DNA of 64,000 bases, taken from NCBI RefSeq assembly GCF_030272615.1, contig NC_081409.1:527616291-527680290 (forward strand), in the 5' to 3' direction. This DNA comes from Cryptomeria japonica. Lineage: Eukaryota; Streptophyta; Pinopsida; Cupressales; Cupressaceae. Shown here in pieces: positions 35,761 through 47,147 of the stretch. The position numbers and the translations under genes were made by a program. Below the pieces are notes generated by a model. It had not been told where the DNA came from and ran no database searches. It saw only the letters and a list, made by a program, of their open reading frames with translations. Within the stretch, counting starts at the first letter, position 1, and every line of letters begins with the position of its first letter.

Positions 35761-36890
35761 TAACTATATCATTTTTATTCACAAAAGTGGCTAATAATTA
35801 GAACCTGATGACTAAATTTGTAGCCATCGACAAATAAGTGCAAGGTGTTAAAGTGTAAATGCAATATTGTCTATTATGAAATGTCATTATGCAAACAAAC
35901 TGTTATTTTCTGACCGAACTGTACAAAAATAAATCAGTGGATGAAATAGTCTGTATTCTTTTCTCCTACTATCATGAATTTTGAAAACATTTTGTTCTAT
36001 TCTATTCTACTATAATATTTACATAGCCCTTGAAGAATGATAAAAAATATTTATAGTTGCATTATGTGGTCAGACATTGAAGCTCTAGTGGTCTGAGGCC
36101 TTCGATTAAAACATGCCCATGTGATTCAAATAAAAAAGCCACAAATCAGTACTCATAATATTTCGGATCTCTTTGACGTAAATGCAAGACAATCTAAGAA
36201 CATTTCATGTTGCTTAAAAAAATAAACAATTAACACTTTTCTCAGTCTAATGATGGTATAAATAACAAAGTATTCTGGCTAGTTAATATGAATTTTAATA
36301 GCATTCAAATCCCACTTACTGGAAAAATAGATCAAATTAAAGTTTTCAAATTTCCTCATGATCCACAACATTGTTCTACGAGCAAATTAATTCTGAAACT
36401 CCATTACTACCAGTTGCCTGAGAAGCGAGCACAAAGTAGAGCACATTCATGAAATCAAGGGTGTAATATTCCAATGAAAGAGGTAGCTAGAGAAAGAGTA
36501 GCCAAACAGACATTTATCACTTGTTGCTTACCAAAAATCCCACTGGCTGTGTGATATGCATGTGTTTATTTCAACTTGAACCAGCACACAGCAGTGTTGC
36601 AAACTTTCAACTTTCAGAAAGGTACATCCAGTCCACAAATACAAAATACCATACAATAGTCTAACAACATTTCATGTGCAGATATATTCTGACCTGTCGG
36701 AAAGTTGTACATTGATGAATGCAAATATTTGGATGAAAATTTTTATTGACCAAAACCGATGACACCTGCAAGATAAACAAACACTGAGCAACGTGCACAA
36801 ATATTCTTGTTACTACAGGAGTTTTGTTATTTGCCTGAGCTAAAGCAGTGCATAATTATCCGAAAATGATTCACGAAGCATACCTTTTTT
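35761..36890. other. Non-coding 3' flank of the Helitron helicase
   Basis: No frame or domain seen. It probably contains the 3' part of the Helitron-like element, but no CTRR end with hairpin could be fixed. Confidence 0.4.
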
Positions 36891-39800
36891 TTATCTGGAC
36901 AGTTGTTGTAGTTGAGCTTCTTCCTTTTTCCTTAGTACTGTGTATGGATTGTTTTCCATTTTTGCATACCAGTCGTACGAGAATGCCTGGTCAATCTGGA
37001 GGTCTTCTAAACATTTCACTCTGGAGACTACAGTAAATGTTAGACCTTGTCTTTCTGTTGCACCGATATTGATGGTTGCCTTCTGTAGTGTTAAACCTTG
37101 AGCTTTATGTATGGTCACAGCCCATGCCATTTTTATTGGTAATTGCCTAAGGTTACCTAGTGATACTGGTGTTATGGGTACAAGTTTGGGGTCATTTGGG
37201 TGCCACTGAGGACCACTATAGTTATCAAATTTGACCATGATATACATTGGTATGTCAGGTGGCATGGAATCAGAGCTATAAATTATTTCAATTATCTTAC
37301 CAAGAGCTCCATTGACAAGTCTTGTTTGTGTCCATATGTTAGTTGTGAGCATTATTCGCTGGCCTGGTGAGAGTAGGACTTGCTTTTCAAGTTGTTTGTT
37401 GTCAGCATCAACAACTGTTTTGCTTGTAGTTGTTGTAGCTCTACTTATTGCAATTGGATGATTTAATTCCTTTAGCATTCGTTTATTGTGAAGGCTTACC
37501 ATATCATTAGTAGCAAAGAGATGGACTACAGTATCAAATTGCTTATTCACAACTGGCGAGAGTTGGTCTTTTGTTCGTGTCATCAAGCTTTGCCAATCTT
37601 CTTGGGTTGGGTGTGCACTACGTATGTTTAGGAGTGTTTGGCAGAATTGTGACTGCTTTAGAGATTCACCTTTTTTGGCGAAACATCGTTTTTAGGGTGA
37701 TAATTGTTGTGAATTGGTTCCAAAGTATTATGGCATTTGAATGTGATGTGTATATTGGTTTATCCATTACAGGTGGTAGTTGGGTGAGGTCTCCAATGAA
37801 AATCATAGATACGCCTCCAAAGTATGAATGTTTATGATGAGGGAAATCTTCGTGAAGTCAGCTATCTATTTTCAACAATAATTTCGGACCTATAAAGCTC
37901 ATCTCATCAATGAGTATATATCTTATGTCCTTTAACTTTTCTTGGAACATTGTTAGTGATTGGCCATGTAGTGGTTGCATTTCTTTGATGGGGATTCGTA
38001 GTGTTGAATGAATAGTTGTTGCATGAATGTTAAATGCAGCAATTCCAGTAGGAGCTAGTACGAGTATTGGGTTTTTTTTGTTGTGGTGAATTTTTGTGTA
38101 ACATATTTTTTATACAACTGATCAAGTATGATTTTCCTGTACCTACAGTTCCTTGTATGATCATGTGTAATGGTTTGTTGAACAGACTAGTGTTATGATT
38201 TGAGACTACTGAAACAATATTCTCTTGTTTAGTTGATAGGGTATTGGTGGGTGTATACTCTCTTGCTGGTACATATTCGTCTTGGGTGGCTGTTTTCTTT
38301 ATATTTGTAAATTGTGATGCAGTATCGTGCAATTCATGTGGTATTTTGGTTTTAGCCCAATTATAGTTGGTGTCAAATTCATGTTGGCCTAGTAGTTCAA
38401 TTTCATCCAAATTGTTGTTGGCTATATGCCTCATTCTTGAAAGTAATTCCCACTCGTTCATCTCTGATGTGGTAGTTTTATTCATTTCGTCTTCGCTGTT
38501 TTCATCTTCTTGGGGGCTAGTATTTTCTTTGATGTGTCGGATGATATGTCATACATCATATTTGTTTACATGTATTTGATGTCAATTGGCGATTATTGTT
38601 TCCGTGGTAACTCCTATATCAGTCGTAATATTTCGGAATTGTTTATATAGGAGTAATTCACTCAAGCAAAATGTTTCAAAATGTTCTGACTCTTCGTTGG
38701 GTATACTGTGGAATTTTGGGTAAACGTTAACAATGGCTTGTGTTGTTCTCTCTTTCCATTTGCATGATTTAAGACTTGGAATGTAGGTGTAAGATCTTGC
38801 AGATTCAAGTAATGTGATTGTCTCTAGCTCTAGAGGGCAGCCCATATAGGAGCGTATGTAACTGTTTTCTACGATAGGCTCATTTTGTGTTTTAGTTAAT
38901 CGGTGTAGAACTTTCCGTCCAACATTTAAAGTTGTAAATGGTTTGTTACAAACAACAAGGGGTAATTTTTGCAGCATATGGCAAGTTTCTTGCGCACCAA
39001 TGTCACGTTCTGCTACAATCTTTGTCATGAATCTTCGATATGCTACTACTGCTGGGTCGTCTCTTTTTTGAGTTGTGGATATTCTTGTTAGCATAGCAGT
39101 ACTGCTTTCAGATGTTCTCTTTGCTTTTGATGCATATTTGGCAATGTATTTCAGTACAAGTTCGCGTGATATGACAGGTTGGCAATCGATATTAGCCCTC
39201 CATATTGAAATCATTTCTGGGTTGTGGATGTTGAGTGTATCATCGTTTCTTGCAGATTCATATTTCTTTGCACTTGTTTCATCACAAAATAAGATAGAGG
39301 TACGTTGTTCTTTCCATGGAGCTTTATATCGACATTCTAGTTTTCTACCCTTCTTTCGTAAGCATGTGCTCTCTCTACATTTTGTGTGTCTTTGCACGCG
39401 GTTCACTAGCTCTTCATAATCATTCAATGGATTTGTGGCTAATATGTCTATTGTGTTTAGGAGACATGGATCGTCACGTGAAGATCGGTATATCTGGTTG
39501 TTCCTATGTGTTTCTTCACGAGGGTTCCAAGTGCTTACGTACTTATCAAAATAATTTTTTGCTTTATCGACATCTTCGTCATTTTCCCAATCTAGCTTGT
39601 CCATGTTTGGAGCATCTTGGAGCCACAAAAACCCATGAACGTGTGCGGTTCCTCGGTGCTGCCATTCATATCTGTACCAATAATCCATCACACCAAGGAG
39701 TTTCTCAATAACTTCTTCATGGAATATGGTGAATCTCTGATGTAGGTATAATGATGTTATATGTGCGTTATTAATAACATTTTAAAGATGGTGCTTATTT

Positions 39801-41644
39801 GAATGCATGGAAATCTCCATATTATTTGTGAGGAGTTGTTGGAGGTCTGGCCACTTTGTATCAGCTGCGCTTAGTGTGAAGAAGAGGGCAGGAGATCCTA
39901 TTTGGTTTATCATGTTTGTTAATTCTAATTGACACTTATTCCAATATGACCTGGTTCCTCTCATGGTAGAGCCAAAGTGCAGTAATTCAGCAGCTAGTTG
40001 TGAGTCAAGGAGTTCTTGCAGGTGTGCATGTAAATCCTCAATAGTGGTTGGTAAGTGGTCTTCTGCATTTTTTTTCATGAAAACTGTTGCGAGCGATTGG
40101 CTCCGATGGTGCATCATAAGGTTATAGATGTAGTATCAGAATCTTGGATGTTGGCCAAATCTTTGATCATGGAAGCGCATCAGGTGTAGTACATATTCAT
40201 GCATCTTTATTTCCCTAGTTCTTGGTTGCATTTGTAATCCAATTCCATTTGGGAAGAGTGTTGGAAATGCCATATCGAGTAGGCCCTCAGTATTATATTC
40301 ATTAATTGGGGTTAAGCCTATTTCTGGCCAGTCAATGATGTTATCTGTGGTGTCCTCAAGCTCTAGTGTTTTCTTAATTATCTGTAGTTCACGGTGTTCA
40401 TTCGGGAGGTGTAATATAAATGATGACGTATTGGTTATCGTGCCCTCATCTTGGTCTTCATCAGCATCTTCACTATTTGTTATGATGACATCGTAATTTG
40501 CTTCAATGGTATGAAGCATGCTTGATACGTCTGTTCTTTCCTCAGGGATTTGGTTTAGATTGTTATAATTTATTGACACATCTTTATAGTATGGGTCATA
40601 TTTCACTTTGTATTGTAATGCATCCATAACACGACCCCTACTTATGTAACAGTCATAGTAGTTTCCTTGAGCCCGGGGTCTGTGAACTATAAGGACATCT
40701 ACGTCTCCCATGTCTCCCAATTTACATGGGAGCACAGTTGCAATGTTTTGTATGTCTTGTGGGATGCTAATTGTATGGCCATTATATTTATATTGGCCTC
40801 CAATAGTATGGGTAACCTGTAATATCAGGTTCACTCTAGCAATGAGCATTTCTTCTACTTGTGTCAATATCTTCAGCATAATAGGTTGATCCCCTGGGTC
40901 CATGTTATTGTGTAGTGAGAACCGGTGTACACCCTTTTCATTAATGCATCTCCTACACGTAGGGGTTTTGCATGATGAGTGTGAAAGCATACCTGGGTAT
41001 GACTCTTTGCATATGTTACATATTTCCAAGTTAGAAAGCACATCTATTTTACTACGAAAGCTTTTCATTGTTGTTATGAATCTAGCATTAACATTCAACC
41101 CCATTATTTGCTTTGTTTGATATTGTTCATGTACTCGTAGTTTTTGGTGGGCTTGAGGATTTGTCACATTTATAGATTTTCCGTTCACAGGGATAGTTTC
41201 ATTTTGTTTTTTAATTCTCAAATGCCTACGTATAGCAATTTGCTCCTTATGACTAGCATAATATGTTCGGCTTCTTTTTCGGTTTTGTTCTTTTTGATCT
41301 TGCATTTGTTTAAGGTGATTGGTGGTTTCTTGACCACTTGAGTCAACTATTTGATTGCAATATTCAGTGGGAAAAGCATGGTCAGGGTGATTGGTCTTCC
41401 CCTGAGCACTGGAGGCAGCCATCTGATCTTGCATTTGTTTAAGGTGATTGGTGGTTTCTTGATTGCTTGAGTCAGCTATTTGATTGCAATATTCAGTGGG
41501 AAAAGCATGGTCAGGGTGATTGGTCTTCCCCTGAGCACTGGAGGCAGCCATCTGATTGCAGTATTCAGCAGATAAAAAATAAAGACCTTCACAAGCAGGC
41601 TTTGCACCAAATAGAAACATTACAATATAATATGAATGGAACAT
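36891..41644 (-). pseudogene. Helitron Rep-helicase (DUF6570, Helitron_like_N, PIF1)
   Basis: From 41644 down to about 38077 all pieces are in one frame. In order: Ser/Gln/Asn-rich repeat region; a Cys cluster CNIC...SCKTPTCRRC; EEMLIARV and GGQYKYNGH (DUF6570-like); HPRF before the Helitron_like_N region; the HUH motif HVHGF (about 39630); a tyrosine region YIAKYASKA; Walker A GTVGTGKS (about 38130); then in other frames LAPTGIAAF, IDEMSF (Walker B), GDLTQLPP, and at the end TIHKAQGLTL and FTVVSRVK. Two frameshifts fall in A-runs (A8 at about 38070, A6 at about 37670). In-frame stops occur near 40134, 39782, 38580, 38550 and 37858, several of TGA-from-CGA type. All key motifs remain legible, so decay is fairly recent. 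Confidence 0.85.
41296..41566 (-). repeat. 129-bp in-frame tandem repeat in the helicase N-terminus
   Basis: Units starting at 41296 and 41425 differ at a few bases and a third partial unit follows. Each encodes 43 residues with MAASSAQGK, NHPDHAFPTEYCNQI and QETTNHLKQMQ. The unit length is a multiple of three, so the frame is kept. Confidence 0.9.
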
Positions 41645-41657
41645 TGCATATTGGAAT

Positions 41658-41857
41658 GGACAAAGAAATTGAGCTCAGAATACAAAAGGAAGGAAGCATG
41701 TATTGAAGAACATGGAAACAATGTTGAAAGTCAAATGCAATTCAACGTACTGAAATTGGACAAAGAAATTGAGCTCAGAATACAAAGGGAAGGAAGCATG
41801 TATTGAAGAACATGGAAACAATGCTCAAAGTAAATTGCAATTCAATGTACTTGAATT
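41658..41857. repeat. 100-bp tandem duplication
   Basis: GGACAAAGAAATTGAGCTCA starts at 41658 and again at 41758 with a few differences at the end of the unit. Confidence 0.9.
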
Positions 41858-42150
41858 ATAATAAGATAAAGTCTATTTGACAATCAGAAACGTAAATGAA
41901 AGTCTTTTTACCCGAAGACACATAAACCATCTAAATGCATGCCTTTTGAATTAAAGTCTCACTGTTAATAAATTAGACAACAGAAAGTGAAGGTCATGTA
42001 TGCTTCCCTCCAATTTATTGACGGTCTCGAATTATAATAAGATAAATTCCATTTGACAATCAAAAACGTAAATAAAAGTCTTTTTACCCGAAGACACATA
42101 AACCATCTAAATGCATGCCTTTTGAATTAAAGTCTCATTGTTAACAAATT
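41853..42150. repeat. 176-bp tandem duplication
   Basis: GAATTATAATAAGATAAA starts at 41853 and again at 42029, followed in both by GTCTTTTTACCCGAAGACAC and GCATGCCTTTTGAATTAAAG. Confidence 0.9.
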
Positions 42151-43727
42151 AGATAGCAGTTGACATACTGGTCAATATTTTGGTATGAAGTATAATGCAG
42201 GGCATTCTAATTGAACGAATGTTCTTTTTGTGTTATGATGTGCACAAGTGAAAGTTGTATAGATATTAAGTTGGGCATATGCTGCAGGTTGTTGGGTGGC
42301 ATATCTTGAAGCTTCTTTTAAAGTGAAGGTTATGTATGCTGCAGGAGGGAAGCATACATGGAGAAGAAAGTGAAGGCATATGCCATTGAAAAACTTTTAT
42401 TCCTATTCTAAATACATAGTTGTATTAAAGCATGATGATGTACAAGCCATCAGAATGTTGGAAGAGTTACTTTTTCTAGTCAGAGTGTGTGTTGTATTTC
42501 TGTAGTTTTTTTACTGAATTGTATCCTGTATTTCCACCTTGATTTGGTTTCTTTGTAAGCAACAAGGATATCATGGTTTTTGGTGCATGTTGGGTCTGAA
42601 TTCAAAACAATGATCAAAATTCATCAATGCTTATGCTTTTCTATTAATTGTTTGCTAGATAATGATTTTGTTGTAATTGTAACTTTCAATACAAGTGATT
42701 ATTTTTGTTGTCATTTGATTGATTACAGAGGGAGGGCTGTCAGCATGTCCCATCCATTGGAGATGACAATAGTAATGGGGTACAAATGCTTTCTCACATT
42801 AGATATGTGCATTCATTACAATGTTCAGTCTTTACCTCCATGTTTCTTTTTCTCAATCAAATTCTTTAAGGCCTAGATGTTTGTTTTTGGATTGAAAAGT
42901 TGTGAACAATTTAACACATTGAAATGGATTCAAGTTCTGCATGTTAGTTTTATCTGCTTGTATTTTAACATAGCCTGCATGTGAAAATGTTTGTGAACAT
43001 AATAACATACAGTACCTGCTTGTGACAGAGCAGATAATATATAAAGATGTATAGTATTCAGAACTTGTTATTGAGTTCATTTACAAGATTCTTCTAATAA
43101 TTAATAACCTCCTTTTGCTTTCTATTGGATCTAATCATTTGTTAATATGCACTTGGAAAGCTGAAATAGAAAGTTTTTTGTTTTTAGTGAACTGTTGTCA
43201 AAGCATTGAACTGTAACAAGTCATTCTCTGTTGGCAAGTATAGGAAGTGGTTTGTTCTAATTTGCTACGTTGGTGGCAAACGGTGGTTAGCAATACATAT
43301 ATTCTATATAAACAATGGGTATCTAATGTATGTGCTCCCATATAAAGCAATATTAATATGCATTCTTCAGATCTTCTGTGCTATTTGAAGAAATGAAATT
43401 ATTAAAGTCTAGATATTCAGTTGACCTACACGATTTATCAATTTACAATGCATACACATTGTGAGACAAACATAAGTGCACACATGCGTGCACACACAGT
43501 AAATTACATTTTCACACTGCTTACAACTGTACACTGATTCTCATTATCTGTATTTACAATTAACTGTATTTACAAGTGGTTGTATTTACAACTGTGTGAT
43601 GCCCTTAACGCTAGAGACTTGCATTAGTACATATTTTTTTTATTTTTTCCAGAAGTATACTGCTCTCTGAGGCAAAATCTAGCTGCTTTACATTGGTGAT
43701 GGCAACCTTCAGCCGCTCTTCATTATT
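42151..43727. other. Spacer between helicase and RPA genes
   Basis: No coding frame with recognisable content. It lies between two Helitron genes on the same strand and could hold the helicase promoter; no motif is convincing. Confidence 0.5.
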
Positions 43728-45546
43728 TTAAGTTTCATTTCTACATGTTAGGTTCAAGAGGAACCGATTATACGTTACGCTTTTTATGACATCTGCGGTG
43801 CTTTGCTCAACATTGTCATCGGATTGAAGCATGTATAATGTTTCTGCAACCATGCCCATGAGTTCTATTGCCCCTTCATCAAATGCAATTGCCCATATTG
43901 TATCTGTGTGATCCTGCAGGTTTGTCTGGAGAATGTATCTATAGTTACATTCAGACAAGGTCATTGTTACATTTCGAACAAAACCAGGTTCCTTCTTCGG
44001 TCTCATCTAATCGTTTCTTACATGGTTTTCCATTTACTTGGGTGGGACATGCTTGGTAGAAAAATGACTTAGATTTTATCTATTGTATCGTGGCCTTTAG
44101 AATGCAATAGAATGGTTGCTCTGAATTTGATGCATGTGCCCGAATTTCACTAATCGTCATTCTTGGAGGGGTGGGAGCTGGTGCAGCAAGTTGATGCAAA
44201 ATTCCTCGTTCAGTGTGAATATTTTGGTTGTACCAATCTTTCAGTTGGGCCAATTCCTCTATCAGAGGGTCTATGGTGAGGCTTGTACTAAATGTTGTAC
44301 CTACTACCTTTCCATTGAATTCACATACATGACCATTCTTGATAACAAGAGTAGTTGTTTCTTGTAAATAATGCCTTCGTTCAAGTTTAGGACCTTCTTT
44401 TTCTGCCATTACGCCCCATAATGTAACATCGATGGTTGATCGAGTCATGTCAACTAACTTAATGGTACACCTAGGAACCTCTGTACCGTCTCTTTTATGT
44501 ATTGTTGAGCTTGGGTCAACACTAATGACAATTCCAATAATGTCAATGGTTGAGTTGTTATTTATGGTAGCCACTTGATCAAGAGCTATGAAGGCGTATC
44601 TGTGCTTGGGTATAGAGGAGTCATCATTGTAGGCAGTAACCTTCGAATCATCTACCAAGGTTATTTCTAGTCCACTGTTGAGTTTGTTGTAAATTTTATT
44701 GGCTGGCTTGATTGCTCCCCCAGATAATGTGTATGTCACTCCAACTTGGATATTATCATAATGGGTTTTTGCAAGTTCATTGAAACACGTAACACGTGTT
44801 TTAGTACCTTCTCTGTCTACAATGTCAAAGCTAAAAACATGACCACTTGCTTTTGTTGTATTATAGTGATAGATGTCCTTCTTCACTAGGACACGACCCT
44901 TGATGGACCAGTTTGGTTGGTAGGAATTCAAATTTTTTATCGGAGAAATCATTGTAGGTGCACTACCCACATTTTGAGGTGTCCTGACCCCAAACAATGA
45001 TCTCTGTCGCGTAGAACCCTGACATTTTGTGGATGTGCTTGGCTCTGTACTTGCATCACATAGAGGAGGCGTAGTTTGCACTACAGCGTCTTCCTGTTTT
45101 ACACAAAGGAAAATTGGTTCTCCAACTATAGCATGTGTTGTACATAGAATCTCTAAGTCCAGAATAACAATCCACCTACACAATTAAACAATCGAAAACG
45201 AAATATTTTAAGCAATGCATTTTGCAAAATGTAACGGTTATATAAACTTTGTTGGAGAAACAATAGGCCTATTGACTCACTGGGAGCCATGCAAATTTGG
45301 GAAGATATATTTTGTTAGTTGTAGAATGGAGCCAATCATGAGTTGTTTGGATTCTATGTCATTGTTATACTTTTTTGGCAAGGATGCCTTTTGTTTGTGA
45401 ACGCCATCTGAAAGATCAACTCTATAACGATTGCCACGCTCAGGTCCATCCCCAAAGTTAGATATAGAAGATATTTGGAGACATGGAGCCACAAGGACGG
45501 ACCCATCGTACATAAGTTGAATAGCGTTTCCGGTTAGCACATCCAT
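43728..45546 (-). pseudogene. RPA70-like single-strand DNA-binding protein (Helitron RPA)
   Basis: Exon 1 (45546-45281) is an RPA70N-like OB fold with QISSISNFGDGPERGNRYRV and LPKKYNNDI. A 105-bp intron (45280-45176) has donor A|GTGAGT and acceptor TGTAG, and joins ...HGSQ to WIVILDLEIL in phase. Exon 2 carries DNA-binding domains A (PIKNLNSYQPNWSIKGRV, VTCFNELAKTH) and B (IDIIGIVISVDP, VTLWG). A third domain follows with an RPA zinc ribbon C-x8-C-x13-C-x2-C (about 44050-43970), broken by one frameshift at about 43955, then ECNYRYILQTNLQDHTDTIWAIAF in another frame; an in-frame stop also separates 44080 from the ribbon region, unless an intron lies there. Lengths and order match RPA1. Compared with the helicase it is better preserved. 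Confidence 0.85.
45176..45280 (-). other. Intron of the RPA70-like gene
   Basis: GTGAGT donor at 45280-45275, TAG acceptor ending 45176, length 105 bases, reading frame restored across it. Confidence 0.8.
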
Positions 45547-45739
45547 GAGACAGAGGATGAGGATTAGGATGCTGCCTGCAAAACCAAGAACAATCTACTT
45601 CATTGCACTATATGACGGTTCTATAAAAGTTTGGTTTCGTTAATGTCAATACACATAATATACAATGTGTATGTATCAAGCCTTCAATAACAACATTATA
45701 CAACACCGAGTATAAGCAGCAACCATGTTGCAAATTAAT

Positions 45740-46545
45740 GTTTGTGTTTTTCATATATTTATGCTTGTCAGGACACAAATTAATGTGTATGTTTATCTAT
45801 CGATGACTATGACTATGACTATGCCTTAGTTGTGCAATAAATAGAATGATATATTTATGCTTGTGCTTGTTTATATGCTAATGCTTATGCTAATGCTCCA
45901 ATAGCCCATAACAGGGCAGCCCAGAGAGGATGTAGAGTGTAGGACAAATTTAAAGTTTTATGGTAGCTTGAAAAGGCAACAAGGTTCACAACATCAATAT
46001 AGCATAATACACATTCAGAAGCAGTTTAAGCATTGTACCAAAAACAGGTATCGCATGTTTCACTTGGAAGTAGCAATTTATAGAGGTTGTTATTCTAACA
46101 TGATTGTTGACATCATAGTTCATCAGAGCTCTTTAGTTTGCACAATGTGGAGCCTCCTCTTGCACAAGATGCAATCAAAATTCTGGGTCACAAAGTGTAG
46201 AAAATTGCATCTAACAAGTGAAACATGGGCACCTGTTCATGGGTTTGCTTCTGCATTTACTGTTTGCATTTAGTGTTTACTGAGAATAACCATGTTATAC
46301 GATGTGTATGTATCAAGCCTTCAATAACAACATTATACAACAAAGAGTAGAAGTAGCAACCGTGTTGCAAATTAATGTTTGTGTTTTTCTAACGATGACT
46401 ATGACTATGACTATGTCTTAGTTGTGAAATAAATAGCATGATATATTTATGCTTGTCAGGTTACAAATTAATGTTTGTGTTTATCTAACGATGACTATGA
46501 CTATGACTATGAATGTGTCTTAATTGTGCAATAAATATCATGATA
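45740..46545. repeat. Dispersed tandem units containing GATGACTATGACTATG
   Basis: A unit of roughly 100 bases, built of GACTATGACTATGACTATG, CTTAGTTGTG, AATAAATAG, ATGATATATTTATGCTTGTC and CAAATTAATGT, is repeated from about 45780, 46392 and 46490. The preceding word ATGTATCAAGCCTTCAATAA also occurs twice (about 45670 and 46308). Two further units lie at 55074 and 55160. Confidence 0.8.
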
Positions 46546-46970
46546 TATAAATAAAGGGAAATAGTGGATGCATAGACAAAGCACGACTTTTGTTTAGCAG
46601 AATGCATCATTTGCATATGTTCTATTCTTTATCTATACCCAGTAGCCCCAATTCAAATTACAAGAGAAATTGCATAGAAATAGGAGAGGATGTTAAATAT
46701 TCCGCATTTCCTCCAGCTGAAGTGGATAAAACCCTAAAGATTGGGGGTGTTGCTGATGTGCATCTCTCACTTGATGAACCAAATCTGAATCTGAATACCC
46801 TACTTAAGCTACATTTACCCAATTTCAAAATTGTCTATCTAAGAAATTTGATGCATTTGGGCTTGACACAGTGATTGCTTTCAGAAAGTTTCAGCAAGCA
46901 TCAAATCCCAATAAAATGGTCTCTAAAATCTAATAACTTTGTAGATATGTTGTGCATAAGATGGTTGTTT
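46385..46970. repeat. Duplicated segment, copy A left arm
   Basis: It aligns with 55095-55696. Its right end ATAAGATGGTTGTTT at 46957-46970 is where LINE B starts; the matching place in copy B is ATAAGATGGCTGTTTATTTC. The right arm of copy A resumes at 54699. Confidence 0.9.
46590..46874 (+). pseudogene. Unrecognised short ORF in the duplicated segment, copy A
   Basis: A conserved small frame with NCIEIGEDVKY, EVDKTLKIGGVADVHLSLDE and LKLHLPNFKIVYLR. It matches the ORF at 55325-55657 closely. A frame change near its end replaces the longer tail seen in copy B. I do not recognise the family; it could be a host exon captured by the Helitron or non-coding chance. Confidence 0.4.
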
Positions 46971-47147
46971 TTGATTAAGGTAAAAGTAGATTTTGAAGGG
47001 GCCCTGAAACCCTTTACAAGCAGAATTTAAACAGCAAAAGAAAAGAGATACAAAAAGGAACAGACCATCGAAAAACCAGCAGAAAACCAAAGGAAACTAG
47101 AAAAAGGCCCAAAAAGCCAGCAAGCCAGCCGGACTCCAAGAGAGAAA
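46971..47147 (-). other. LINE B 3' untranslated region and tail
   Basis: On the minus strand after the ORF3 stop: T/G-rich sequence with TTTTTGTATCTCTTTTC, GTTTCAGGGCCCCTTC and an end CTTTTACCTTAATCAA, resembling the ends of plant L1 elements. The poly(A) is very short (AAAA). Confidence 0.7.

Larger units (their letters stand above)
36891..45546 (-). mobile_element. Helitron-like element (Rep-helicase plus RPA), ends not located
   Basis: Two genes typical of rolling-circle Helitrons lie head to tail on the minus strand: RPA70-like (45546-43728), then Rep-helicase (41644-36891). Rep nicks and joins DNA, the PIF1-type helicase unwinds it and RPA coats single strands. The Rep motif is EWQHRGTAHVHGFLW, and the N-terminal region is DUF6570-like. 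As I recall, ordinary plant Helitrons have a different motif (QKRGLPHAHILLW-like), while the form seen here is commoner in the Helitron2/Helentron group. The class call is inference. Boundaries may lie as far as 34.9 kb and 57.0 kb. Confidence 0.8.

Noticed and set aside
36891-37586. Host PIF1 helicase gene
   Set aside because: The helicase motifs are in the same order and strand as the Rep motifs upstream, so it is the Helitron helicase and not a separate host gene.
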